From the NCBI GenBank assembly GCA_963920765.1, contig OY987246.1:22453167-22517166 (forward strand): a stretch of 64,000 nt of DNA. Reading direction: 5' to 3'. Of this stretch, positions 46,425 to 63,154 are shown in pieces. A program made the position numbers and the translations under genes. Origin of the DNA: Ulota crispa (Eukaryota > Streptophyta > Bryopsida > Orthotrichales > Orthotrichaceae). How positions within the stretch are numbered: position 1 is the stretch's first letter; each line of letters starts with the position of its first letter. A model generated the notes under the pieces. The model was given only the letters and a program-made list of their open reading frames with translations. It did not search any database and was not told the origin of the DNA.

Positions 46425-47643
46425 GTGTGTTTCCTCAAAATTTCACTACTTTCATGCATTTCAGTTTTGAATTTATACTTTGTTAGTTCTAGTGGAAGAG
46501 GGTTCAAGAATAATGTCCACATAAAAAGCAGCAACAGTTGTTCTTGTATTTCAATTTCTGTTTGATTACATGTATGGGCCGAGTGTTCTAGAGTTGTGAA
46601 AAAAGCGTAAGCACCTGGACACTTTATCCCCGTCAAAGGTCTACTCACGCATTTATAATGGGGGGGGATTTGAAGTGTAGTTACAAGCGTTAGCCGTTGG
46701 GTTCTATCTTTGTGCAAACAAATCTCCAAAAATTTTATCCCGCAATTTGTTGATTAGTGTGTTGAGTGGTTTCTATGTAATGGCCTTATAATGTGTGAAT
46801 TTTGTTATTTTTTGAGGTTCTGCAGCCACGGTAACAATGTGGCATGACAGTGTTCTCTAAGTCAAGGGTGTGCTTGTCCGCGAGGTGTGATGGCCAGACA
46901 CAACACGAGGTAGTCCGCGCTGCGCATAGTACTAGCGGGTCGCGCGTACTCTCATCCGTTGTGCCCTGCATGCGCGCCATGCGAAGCATCTGGCAACGCT
47001 CCTCCTGCCACACTTGTCTCGCGAGGCTCATCCGGCGATGCCCATCCTGCAAGGCTCCTCTCGCAACGCTCGTTGCGCGAGACTTGTCTCGCGATGCCCG
47101 TCCCGTGAGGCTCTTCCCGCAACGCTTGTGTTGCAACGTTCCTCTTGCAACGCATAGGCAAGCGACTAATAGGCACAACGCGCGTACTGTTTGGGGCCGC
47201 GAGTTCACTTTGCAACGCGTGGACCCTCAAGAGCCATGAGTCCTCTTTGCATTGTGTCGTGCACACTGCCAGGTGCCGTGACTTTGCGCCTCGCAAAATG
47301 TTGGGCTTTGCATGTGGCAAGGACACAGCAAGGATGAACTAGCGCTGCGGGGCAGCTTTGTCCCGCACGCATTCTTGGGCACGGCAGGTTTGCTTCGGGT
47401 TGCGCACCGCGCAGTGTCCAGCACCATTTCTTTGCGCCGTGCGTAATGTCGGGCTCCACGGGTCCGCTTGGGGCCGCGCACACTTCAGGCTCCGCATGCA
47501 ACAGCGATGCATCGCGGAGTAACTGCCCGCAACACTGGGTTCCGCAAATCAATTAGCGTTGCGTTTCTGATTGAGGCTTCCGTTAGGGTCAGTGTAGTTT
47601 TGAGTATTGTAATGTATAGATTTAGGGAATTCCCTGGACTAAG
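46425..47643 (+). other. Intron 2 of the piggyBac transposase
   Basis: Starts GTGTGTTTCC and ends before GTGGGTATTTGG; the junction falls within the conserved SRxxxGYxxxxxVYxG region. It contains a very GC-rich block (about 46850-47560) and the 14-bp minisatellite. Overlapping frames there are a compositional effect. Confidence 0.7.
46991..47158. repeat. 14-bp degenerate minisatellite, 12 units
   Basis: Twelve consecutive 14-mers follow the pattern TCGCAACGCTCNTC, for example TGGCAACGCTCCTC, TCGCGAGGCTCATC, CTGCAAGGCTCCTC and TTGCAACGTTCCTC. The array is GC-rich and CpG-dense in an otherwise AT-rich window. Confidence 0.85.
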
Positions 47644-48560
47644 GTGGGTATTTGGTTATGAAAACAGGTACATATCAAACGTGCAAGTGTACATGGGAGC
47701 CGAAAGAGAATGCGAGGTTGGATCCTTGGTGGGCGAGGACGCTGTGCTATAGGCTGTGCGTGGAATCAAGAATCGTGGCCACACTGTGGTCACGGACAAA
47801 TTTTTTTTCTGAAGTGAAGCTTTTTATGAGGCTACTTGATTGGGGATTCTACGCTACTGGCATCGTGAAGAAGGGTTCAAAGGGCTTTCCGACATCGTTG
47901 GCCGAGTTTCCGAGGATTCAGTTTCCACCGCGCAATACACTCATCACAAAGATGCACTAGTCTAGGGCCATCTCCGCCATTTGTCGGATAGACTCTAAGC
48001 CAGTATGACTTCTCAGCACTGCAACAAATCCGGTGGAGGAGGGTATTGTGGTGGGCAGGTGGATCAAGCGCGACAAAGTCAACTTCCCCACAAGCCCTAT
48101 TCTTCTCCAATACCAAAGTAACATGCACGAGATTGATGTTGTAGATCAGCAGAGAGGAAGTTACTCAGTCATGTTGCATTTGCATAAGTGGTGGCAGCGG
48201 ATACTCACGTTCATTTTGGATTCCTCATGTTTAAATGCGTATGTGCTTTATTGTGAGGATGCAATATGCGTTGGTTTGGAAATTTAGACTCGGCTTGAGT
48301 GGCATTATGAGCTGGCCATAGCGTTGGTGCATCCCCACTTGCAAGGAGGGACTGTGCGAGGTCCACACCGCACTCTTACACGTCCAGGTTTTCATATGAT
48401 CAAGGGTCACTCAACCCTAAGACCTAACTGTGTGGTGTGTAGACGATGTATCCATAGGTTTTGTGGTGGTTGCAGTTGTGATTTCATGTGTGATGGGATG
48501 TGTTATGTGAAAATCCACACGCAGCCTAGTTATAGGAGATAGGCTTGCCGATGATTGTTT

Positions 48561-48841
48561 GTGACAGGGTGGATATTTCCTCTTTGAGGTGTTACAGTGA
48601 TAAAGTTGTGACAGGGTGGATATTTCCTCTTCGAGGTGTGACAGTGATGAAGTTGTGACAGGGTGGATATTTCCTCTTTGAAGTGTTACAATGATGAAGT
48701 TGTGACAGGGTGGATATTTCCTCTTTGAGGTGTTACAGCAATGAAGTTGTGACAGGGTGGATATTTCCTCTTCAAGGTGATACAGTGATGAAGTTGTGAC
48801 AGGGTGGATATCTCCTCTTCAAGATGATACAGTGATGAAGT
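48561..48841. repeat. 47-bp tandem repeat, six units
   Basis: Units start GTGACAGGGTGGATATTTCC at 48561, 48608, 48655, 48702, 48749 and 48796, exactly 47 bp apart, with few substitutions between them. It starts 18 bp after the final stop codon of the transposase. Confidence 0.95.
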
Positions 48842-50626
48842 ACTGGCGTGTGAGCCGTTTACGATGGGGCATGAACAGGATGAAGTACTACCATCTCAAG
48901 CGATTACGGTGAGGCATGAACGGCATGAGACATGGAAGTTGTTAGGGCATCAGAGTTTGTTGGAGGAGTTACATTATGTGATAGATGAAGGGCTAGTCCT
49001 TTAGCCGACGTCATACAGGGCAAGAGGCCTAGACCTTGAGTTTAGCTGAAATTTAGTAGTTCAGATATGAAGCAATATGCATCTCTAGGATTGCAGGTTT
49101 TATTGGTCACTCTTTTGAGCTCCACAGAACCGCAGTTTTGTATTCCCGTTTTCTTAGGTGGTTGTGGGCTTTGACTTTGTGTTCAATTCAGATTTGTTAG
49201 TACAATTTGGAGGTAGTATGCATCCATAGGATTGCACTTTTTGTTGGTCACTAGTTTTGGCTTTCTAAGACAGTACTTTTGTATTCACGCTTTTTCACAG
49301 CTTCCTTACAAAAGAGCCAACGGATGTGGCTCATTCAGTTTTTTCATGAATAGTTGCATACTCTATGCTTCTTGTGAATGTTGTATCCTCTTTTGTTGCT
49401 TAGAATCTCACATTTGAAACAATAGTTATGTCAATGTCATGCTGGTTGGATGCATGCCATTTATCAATGCATCCGGAGTAATTTGAGCTACAGAAGGAAG
49501 GATCATCGATGCTGGACCCCGTCCAATGTGTCTTGCGAGCTAGACCACTGATCACGTGCTTGTGTTTGTTGTTATTAGTTGATGCGGATTGGAGGGCGGG
49601 GAAGTTGATTGCATTCCTTATCCTCAAAATGGCTGATTGCATCTTTCTATCCACGATAGTGAACTTGTTTACTAGATAGTGGAGTTAAGTGCACCAAAGA
49701 TCAGAAGTACTTGTCTATTGTGCTACTGTGGATTGTAATGGTGGGCTATAATGGTAGGAGGAAGCTAGACACTCTCATCTTATTGTAAACCAAACACTGC
49801 CCCCCTCCCACAAACACCCACCCCGAAATTGCTTCAAGGTGTTGCAATCCCAAAAATACCCTACTGCAAGTCATCGATACGTTGAGATCTCTACCTCATG
49901 CATCATAACAAAAACCCCACGAAACAGCCTTCTTACGCCTTTGACGAGCAGGAAGTCTAGGAATGGTCCGTCCAAGAAAATGACACCCAGCCACAAATAA
50001 CCGTGAAACCGCTTTCCCAAAGGAAGTGCCGCTCACATCCCAAACCGCCAGCCCCTACACTCATAAGTGCATGATGACGCGCCAGTAAGTCCTTCAGCAT
50101 GGACTAAGTGAAGTGTGAGTTGCTAATCCATGAACTCACTCCATACAAAACCCTTGAATTTCAAATACCTCTGCAGGTATCGATGCTTCCACGGGATTGA
50201 CGATGACGTTCATATTGGTACTTGAAGTGGGTCAGGGTGTTAGAAAACTGGTGTAATGCAGAACCTCCAAAAATAATGACAAAATAGATTGTGACAGTAC
50301 ATCTGATTTGCATCTTGTACCTAGCAAACTCAAGTCACACGCTTCCCGCGACCTAGTCATCCCGCAGGTGGCATCACACATCACGTGTGAACTACCCAAA
50401 ATTGTACGCTTCTCCGGGCCACCCGCCCTTTGCTATACGATATGGAGCATCCGGCAGTTTTCATATCACAACCCTGATCTTCTTGCAATCAACTACAACA
50501 ACACCGGGCCAAGAATCCAAACGCATTGAACGGAACAAATTTCTAAACGCGCCTCTGTCGAGAATGCTAAATCACAAGAAACAAATATATCCCGACTATA
50601 CGAAGGCAGCCCTACGGAGCCCTCTT
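48842..50626. other. Right arm of the piggyBac element
   Basis: Non-coding as far as I can see. Two related segments (about 49080-49165 and 49215-49300) share AGGATTGCA....TTGTTGGTCACT and TTTTGTATTC words, suggesting an old duplication. Confidence 0.4.
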
Positions 50627-51057
50627 GTCGTTCAAGGGTTAAGGTAGAAGCACCTTAATATGACAACAGTTGTTTACGGACTCCTACAAATAAGCCATAA
50701 TCTAATCCATCAAATACCCAAATTAGACATGCAAGTGAGCTAAAGTTGTCACTATAATTGAATATTGGAACACAAAATTGTGTAGGTGGCACCATGTGGT
50801 TGGCTCTTTTTTGATGTCACATTTGCATTTCAATACAAGCAATTCAATGAGGGTCTAGTGTCCACAATAGGTGTGTCTAGGGAGTTACCTTCAATAATTC
50901 GTAGTTTATTCATACGATCTTAGAAAATTCCAAAAACAATTTTGCAACACTCTCTGCTGGTTTCCTAACTCTTCTACAACCTTAGAATCTTGATGCACAC
51001 TCTTAGTGAATGGATGCAACAAAAGTGTCACATTAGATGCTTCTACCTTACTAAAGT

Positions 51058-51147
51058 TTAACCCTTGAACGTCAAAGGAGACAATTTCTGTCCCTAGGAA
51101 TACATGGCCGTGTATCCACGGTCACACCCCCGGCATGCAAGGGTTAA
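51058..51147. mobile_element. 90-bp TTAA-type mini-element, copy 3
   Basis: Intact TTAA on both sides. The left end TTAACCCTTGAACGTC matches the end of the 11.4-kb element (TTAACCCTTGAACGAC) at 15 of 16 positions; the right end, inverted, reads TTAACCCTTGCATGCC. The interior aligns with the mini-elements at 2912 and 5303 (ACATGG..GTGTATCCACGGT). It lies 415 bp past the right end of the large element. Confidence 0.8.
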
Positions 51148-51201
51148 AAAAAATGTAGCCAAGGTTGAAAGTATACATACACCCTGTATATTAGAGCAGC
51201 C

Positions 51202-51611
51202 TTAAACCTTAAACAACCACATGGAATCATAAAATCCTGGCTGTATCATAATTCTACGGTGACACAAATCTGATTTTTGTTCTTTTCTTAACACGGGTTC
51301 TGAATTGGAGCGGCTGGAGGAGAGCGCTTGCTCTTGGCGCTTCGGCAGCGTGTTCATTTTGGGGATCCACCGCACGGATCTGTAAGTCGCAGATATGCTC
51401 CAGTTACATATTTGTAGCCCACTTCCAATACAAATGCTTTGCAAAGTCAGAAAAACAATCGCAGAAACATGCCAAACATTGCAAAAGGTGGAGACAAATA
51501 GCAATACACAACCCTCAAAATCCAAGTGAAATCCAAAACAACAACACCTCTAAATATGGGAAAAATACCCTATTTTGGCCGCAGCGGCACGCTGGGTTAT
51601 TTAGGGGTTAA
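51202..51611. mobile_element. piggyBac-type non-autonomous element, 410 bp
   Basis: The right end, inverted, reads TTAACCCCTAAATAACCCAG; the left end TTAAACCTTAAACAACCACA agrees at 14 of the first 17 positions. TTAA at both ends. The left end is decayed, so the boundary is likely but not certain. Confidence 0.55.
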
Positions 51612-53706
51612 TGGTCGTATAATGTAAGACTTCTTTTAATAAAATGAAGGTATCAAGAAAATAAAGGGACGTAATAGATATAACAATCAATGCATGCATA
51701 TAGTTGGAGTATGTGTTAAAAGTAAGTCTTGTTATTACACACGTCAAGTGAAGCAAAATAGTGTGGCCAATAGCATCACAACAACAATCAAACTTATTTG
51801 AGTAAGAAAAAGGAAGAACTAGGAATCTCTCTTGAGAAACTCCTTGTAGTCTCACACCCTAACTCTAAACAACGTCATCTTTGTGTCAAGAAGCAAGACA
51901 TCTTTTCATGTTAGCCTCTCTTGGTGCCAGCTTCTTGTTTCAAATCTATGCCAACAAATTACTCATAGAGTAAATGGGTTGTTGGATCTTTCCACCCCAT
52001 TACAAGGGATTTGGACCCAAGAATGGGCCCCTTCCCCAAAACCATGGGAACTTTGGGGACATTCCCCCAAACCATGGGAACACTTCCACATGGGCAGGTT
52101 GACCTGGTCGAAGCTCGACCACGTGAGATGATACGATTAAAAAAGTAACAAAAATAAAAAAACTCTTTTCTGACAATCAGCAGGGGCTGGTTCTTAGCAT
52201 TGGGAACAACCAAACTTGCAGCCCCTTGGAGGGCTCAAATTCTTCCTAATGCCAAATACAACACTATATGCATAGGAGCCCATAAAATCAACCTTTATGC
52301 CCATTTCCAACTCTCACATGCAATCTTAGTGTTGAAGGTGCTCTTATGTCATTCAAAAAACTTTGCATAATACAAAATATAATTGACTTTTTTATTGTCT
52401 TGCATCATTGATATTAATTATATGCAACTCCAATCAAGCATACTAAATTTTAGCTCCTAAAAAATAAAACTCCATTTTTGGGGAATTCTTTTATACAATA
52501 TTCCTCAAGATATACTTCATAGACAACAAAATATTAACTATCTTCATACTATGCAAAGTTTTCAAATGGCACAATAAAGTGTATGTATACATTCTTTTGG
52601 ATGCTATACATTCATGTATCTTTTGAAGCTTTTCCACCCATACACCCATACACATTATGGAGGGTTGTGTTGGTTTCCTTCTAAGCTTCTATACCTGATC
52701 TTGAAACTAATCCCCACCCTTTACTCAAGCTAAGCTTGGAAGGCACAAGCCTTCCAAAAAACAAAGGTCCACCCATCTCTTTGTTGAGTCTTCAGAATTT
52801 CTCCCCATGTTTGGATTTGGGAAGTCTCAGTGGATTTGCTTGGTTTTCCTTGTCGGCTTTACATGTAACACTACATGTTCACTATGTTGCAAACCTTCAT
52901 ATAATAATGTGCATTTTGGATACGCATTAAATAGATCTGACTAAAGTGCATGGGTTTTGAGGTCGAGTGTCTCTCTGGAATTGCAAGGACCGAAACTGAA
53001 GCAGTCACCACTCACCAGAAACTGCAGTAAGTTCCTTGATTTTAATTTTTTTTTCCAGTTTTCATGGTACTAAAGGATAAAAGGAAATATCGTACATGCA
53101 AAAGCTAATCAGCTGTACAAAAGATTGCTTGAATTCGTCTTCAAAATGTGCAAGGAAGAACAGGCCGGTGAGAAGTTTGCCCCATGTATCCCCCACCAGC
53201 TCAATTTCTTCGATAATAGTATCTGAGGAGAATTATAAGGAACACGTTAGCTGTGGGACAATATGCAAAGTTTTTAGAAATAGAGCCATGTAAGTTGTAT
53301 TCAAGAGGTTCTAGTGCAAATAACATTCCACTCAAGATTCTTTCATATTATCATCCCTAAAACAAAATAATTTATCATTTTGCACATCTGGCAAAATTTC
53401 ATTACAGTTTTGCACACCAGTCACAAATTGTGTCAAAGTTAATATTTTGTGAACCCAGGCAATTAGAACACATAGTTAAGGGTGTGGTCTCACAATTTTT
53501 CAAACAACAACCGCATACGAACAGAATTGCACTTGACACCCTATACTTGCACACTCCTAGTACACCTTGAGAATTAGCCATTTTGTGTAGACATCTGAGA
53601 GGACAACTTCATATGCCAGGTTGTGAAAGCACCCACTTTTTCTCAGTGAGTGCAATTGAAGAGGATTAAGTGTATTTATGAAGCACAGAGCCAGGTATGA
53701 AGTGGC
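51612..53706. other. Unidentified sequence downstream of the CHR10-like gene
   Basis: Contains a local duplication CCCCAAAACCATGGGAAC / CCCCCAAACCATGGGAAC at about 52033-52082 and, near the gene, its probable 3' UTR. Open frames at 51883, 52736 and 53096 show no recognised domain. Confidence 0.4.
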
Positions 53707-59785
<6,079 letters not shown>

Positions 59786-60208
59786 CTCAAAATAAGCTTA
59801 AGCTTAATCTTCTGCGATCTCGTACTTCTCACAAACTCATCGTGCAAAATCGGGAAAAAGAAACTTTGGAATTATGAAGATGAATGCATTTTATAGCAGA
59901 ATGTTTCCGGCTTCCTCTGCAAGCTGCCTGGACTGTTGCATCGTCGGAGGAAAAGTCAAGAGAAACAATACTGATCGAGAATGCTTGCCATGGATCATTT
60001 GTGACCCTTGCTCTTCTCCGAGTATTCAATTGCACAGAATTGGATCAAGGTTTTCAGTAAAATCGGTGATATCTAAAAAGAGCGCGAAAGCAACAAGCTT
60101 CGAAGTTTGTACCCCGCCAAGAAAAGAACCCCTTTTTGAAATGTTTCATGTTTTTTCGCTTGTGTCTTTGTTCAAACAACTCCAATGTAACTTTGAAGCG
60201 TAGCTTTG
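59786..60208 (-). promoter_or_regulatory. Promoter region of the CHR10-like gene
   Basis: On the minus strand CTATAAAATG (59889-59895 for the TATAAAA core) lies about 105 bp upstream of the ATG and fits a TATA box. No other motif is convincing. Confidence 0.4.
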
Positions 60209-60435
60209 GATGAATGAAGAGTAGTTTGAATGGATGAAGAAGGGGTTATTTGATTGGATGAATAAGGGGTTAGTTGGATGGTTGAATAAGGGGTTAGTTG
60301 GATGGTTGAATAAGGGGTTAGTTGGATGGTTGGATAAGGGGTTAGTTGGATGGTTGAATAAGGGGTTAGTTGGATGGTTGAATAAGGGGTTAGTTGGATG
60401 GTTGAATAAGGGGTTAGTTGGATGGTTGAATAATT
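60209..60435. repeat. 24-bp minisatellite
   Basis: Seven near-identical units of GGTTGAATAAGGGGTTAGTT plus GGAT, spaced 24 bp (unit phases at 60267, 60291, 60315, 60339, 60363, 60387 and 60411), preceded by two or three diverged units. Because 24 is a multiple of three, every frame stays open and translates to 8-residue repeats; that is not evidence of a gene. Confidence 0.95.
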
Positions 60436-60807
60436 GTTTGTTTTGAAAATTGAGAGAAAGAGACAAAAGGTGTTGGTATGTGAGATAAGTTTAGCACAAT
60501 GGTAGAACAAACTCTACTAAATATTGCTCATTGGATACCAGAAGAAAAATAAGAATCAGAATTAAAGAATGATTTGAAGGATGTTTCTATTATATACATT
60601 TGTGAAAGATAATCATTTATTGATTTAGGACTTGATTGTTTTCATAACATGTTTGATGTATACTCCTTTGTAGTTCTGAATTAATGGTTAATGGTATTTG
60701 TTTACACCATAGAAGATATGGCAACTAATGTTCATTTTTACCGCTTTCATATTTAAAACAAGCTCAACTTGAAATTTTGTTCCTCTATTTTTTTCTTATG
60801 TTCTTTT
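60436..60807. other. AT-rich intergenic sequence
   Basis: Nothing recognised. Confidence 0.35.
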
Positions 60808-61867
60808 TTAACGCCTAAAGGACCATTGTCCCTTTGGGGGATAAATGGGATTTAGGGCATGTACCTCTGGCTAAACTACTTTTTGTGATTTTTTGAAACT
60901 TTTAATGAAGGCGAGGAATTCAAAAATCTACATGGGAATGTAGTTTTTTCTTCATTCCAACATTTATTGAAGAAGTTATGCATGAAAATCTGGGAAATGC
61001 TGCTCCCCAGGCAACCAAAAATTTCTTTAAAATTTTCATTTTTTTCAAATAAAAATACGAAATAGGTTCTTTAGACTTACATAGACATGGGGAGCTTTGA
61101 ATCATTCAATTATGATAGATGAGATGAAAGTTATGAGGAGTTTTTGTTTGCAAGCAATTCTAGATTCTCTACTCTAAAATCAACTTTAAAGTCCTTTACT
61201 TTACTCAATTTTCATTATTTTGGAAAAAAATCAAAACCAAAGGATGTAGATTATTTATCATAGCACTATAGTGCATGACACTTATAACCAACAACTATTG
61301 GCCAGATAAGAAATACCAAGGCACAACATGTATACTCATTAGCTCAAAAGTAATTCCACCACCAAGCAAGACAAACCCTAAGCTTCATCTTGGTGGACTC
61401 GTATAACCGTTGGGATTTGCATTTTTCATTTTAATAATAAAATTCTTAACAATTTAGTGTTTTGACTCATTCTCTACTTCTTAATACTTACTATTTTTTC
61501 CCATGTGTTGTATAGTTCCAATTGATTTGAAAATTCTCCCACACGTACCAAACTTGGTCTTCTACATGGGTAAAAAAAATCTCAACTTTGCTTAGAGCAA
61601 ATTTTTTGATGTAGGAGTGGTCAACGGCTTCTGAAATTTTTGGGCAATACGAAAAAAAACTTTTTTCTTCACTTCACATGTAAATATCTCACTCCTTTTC
61701 ATTTGATTTAAGCTCATTTTTCCCCCAAGTACCTCATACTATTTAGAGCAAGCTCTTACAATTACATTTCAGAAAAATTAAAAATAAATTACCACTCCTT
61801 TCATCCCCAGAAGTGGCAGTTTTCAATGTGTTTCACAAAGAAAAGGGCCTGGTCCTTTAGGGGTTAA
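60808..61867. mobile_element. piggyBac-type non-autonomous element, 930-bp class with an insert
   Basis: TTAA at both ends; left end TTAACGCCTAAAGGACCATT and right end, inverted, TTAACCCCTAAAGGACCAGG. It aligns with the 930-bp class in reverse orientation (AACCAAAGGATGTAGATTA, TGGGATTTGCATTTTTCAT). About 140 bp of extra sequence near 61264-61407 explains its length of 1060 bp. Confidence 0.85.
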
Positions 61868-62598
61868 GTGGATTTAGTAAACTCATTTTTTCCAAATGTT
61901 CAATTCTATTAGTGTTTAAGAATTTTAGTATAACATATTTAATTAAAATGGACTATGTGTGTCTCTTAACATTTGGAGATCTTCTAATGTTTTGCTTAGA
62001 CCTCCCAATATTTTGAATGTATCTCCCAAGTTTTTTCTTTTTAGATTGTTCTTTTTGAACGTTGGAAAATCCAATGTAGGATAAATACAACATTAGTAAT
62101 CATTGGAATGGAATAAATGTCATTGAAAACAATGGACATTTGAAATCTAGCAACCATTATAAACTACAAAAACATCATTATCGTTTGACTTCAACTCACA
62201 AAAAAATTACTATTAATAATAAATTCTGAATGTGATGAAATTAATAAATGTCAATTTTGTTACCTCTAAAATTTGGAATTATACTTATCATGGTTTAAAA
62301 TTAGAAGTGTTTATGATCATATGTATTAAAGGTTGGATGTTACAATTGTTGAAGAAAACTAAAAAAATTGCTTGTCAATTACCAAGAAGATACATACTAA
62401 GATTAAATAACATAAATCTCTATGTAAATATGTCATTGCTAATTTCAATTCATAAACTCATGAGGGTTAGAGCCATTGATAAAGGTTTTTTCTTGATTTG
62501 TAAAAGTGAAACTTCATTTTAATTGAATTTTCAAATGTTAATGTAGACACATCATAAATAGGAACATGAATTTGGTGGACTTTTGACTTGCTAAGTAT
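61868..62598. other. Very AT-rich intergenic sequence
   Basis: A 96-codon frame at 62232-62522 is Ile/Lys/Leu-rich as expected of random AT-rich DNA. No gene recognised. Confidence 0.4.
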
Positions 62599-63018
62599 TT
62601 ATTTCATTGCATTTAAAGATATTTCATCATCCTCAAACATTGTATTGAAATGAATATGAGATTGAAATTCTGACAATTCTAATGGCAACATTGTTCCATT
62701 TGTATTTTCAAGTGAAAATTCTACACCAAAGATAGGATTGAATTTGCCATCAAAATAATCAATATCGTCACTTGATGATGTTTCATCAGATAAGGTTGTT
62801 TCAAAGTTTGAATGTTCTAATGTGGCTCTTTCACCTAATACTATACATTTTATTTTTAACAAATCTTCCAAATTATTTGACAATGTAGGACTTACAATCT
62901 CTTCAGCATCAAAAGGGGTTGTTTTCATTTCATTTGATTCACAATCTATAGAGTAAAAACTACTTGTTGCAAAATCACTAACACCTTCTCCTCCAATTGG
63001 TGTCTCCACTAATGTCAA
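62599..63018 (-). CDS. Unidentified acidic 139-residue ORF
   Basis: The frame is open for 139 codons from ATG and continues upstream in frame for about 20 more codons. The product is acidic and rich in Ser, Thr, Glu and Asp (for example SDETSSSDDIDYFDG), with no hydrophobic segment and no domain that I recognise. Low-complexity acidic stretches of this type occur in linker regions of transposon-encoded or nuclear proteins. No splice partners or promoter were identified. It may be a remnant exon. Confidence 0.3.
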   Translation of the reverse strand: MTLVETPIGGEGVSDFATSSFYSIDCESNEMKTTPFDAEEIVSPTLSNNLEDLLKIKCIVLGERATLEHSNFETTLSDETSSSDDIDYFDGKFNPIFGVEFSLENTNGTMLPLELSEFQSHIHFNTMFEDDEISLNAMK

Positions 63019-63154
63019 ACTACATTCAGCACTTTGATCAAAGTTTGAGCTTTCATTATTGGTAATTTCAACCTATGGAGATTTGATTATAGGTTGAAAT
63101 TTCATAACATCTTGATAATTTAAAAAATACATCATGTTCTTTGTTATAGATTTT

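Larger units (their letters stand above)
44641..48542 (+). pseudogene. piggyBac transposase, three exons, degraded
   Basis: This is a DDE_Tnp_1_7 (piggyBac) transposase. Exon 1 (to 45188) has an acidic N-terminus (DTQWDEDDPWG, SDSSDVE) and ends in PITQETNR, the family motif before the catalytic core. Exon 2 (45945-46424) has ELLCWFGVLVLMGLK, MSRNRFKAIVRCIH and MKSKPVRFGIKLWTLA. Exon 3 (47644-48542) has NRGHTVVTDKFF, KKGSKGFP, HEIDVVDQQR, HKWWQRI and DSSCLNAYVLY. The four acidic residues expected for catalysis (Asp at 46312, 47795, 48135 and 48144) are all still encoded. A C-terminal Cys/His cluster (CVVCRRCIHRFCGGC, then CDGMCYVKIH) matches the zinc domain that recognises the ends. Both introns keep GT-AG and join in phase. 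About eight in-frame stops and one frameshift break the gene. The true start is unclear and may lie upstream of 44641. Confidence 0.9.
39259..50642 (+). mobile_element. Large piggyBac element with degraded transposase
   Basis: Both ends carry TTAA followed by the same 12 bp: TTAACCCTTGAACGAC at the left, and the same sequence inverted at the right (50627-50642). TTAA duplication with CCC-starting ends is the piggyBac signature, and a piggyBac transposase lies inside on the plus strand (44641-48542). Total length is about 11.4 kb, several times the 2-6 kb common in animals. Later passengers account for part: a CACTA MITE (41543-41694), a SINE (about 42600-42765) and several tandem repeats. The left arm (39263 to about 44400) holds unidentified, partly GC-rich sequence. 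The region is distinctly less AT-rich than the window average. The gene is broken, so the element is not autonomous as read. Confidence 0.85.

Noticed and set aside
46786-47552. Several overlapping open frames of 80-140 codons on both strands
   Set aside because: They arise from GC-rich sequence and the 14-bp repeat inside a transposase intron; none has a recognisable domain.
48561-48841. CRISPR-like regularly spaced repeat
   Set aside because: The 47-bp units are directly adjacent without unique spacers, and the window is eukaryotic.
51883-52131. 82-codon frame with repeated PKPWE
   Set aside because: The repetition reflects a local DNA duplication (CCAAACCATGGGAAC); no homologue or gene context was recognised.
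60146-60510. Open frames on both strands encoding 8-residue repeats
   Set aside because: The 24-bp unit of the minisatellite is a multiple of three, so all frames stay open by construction.
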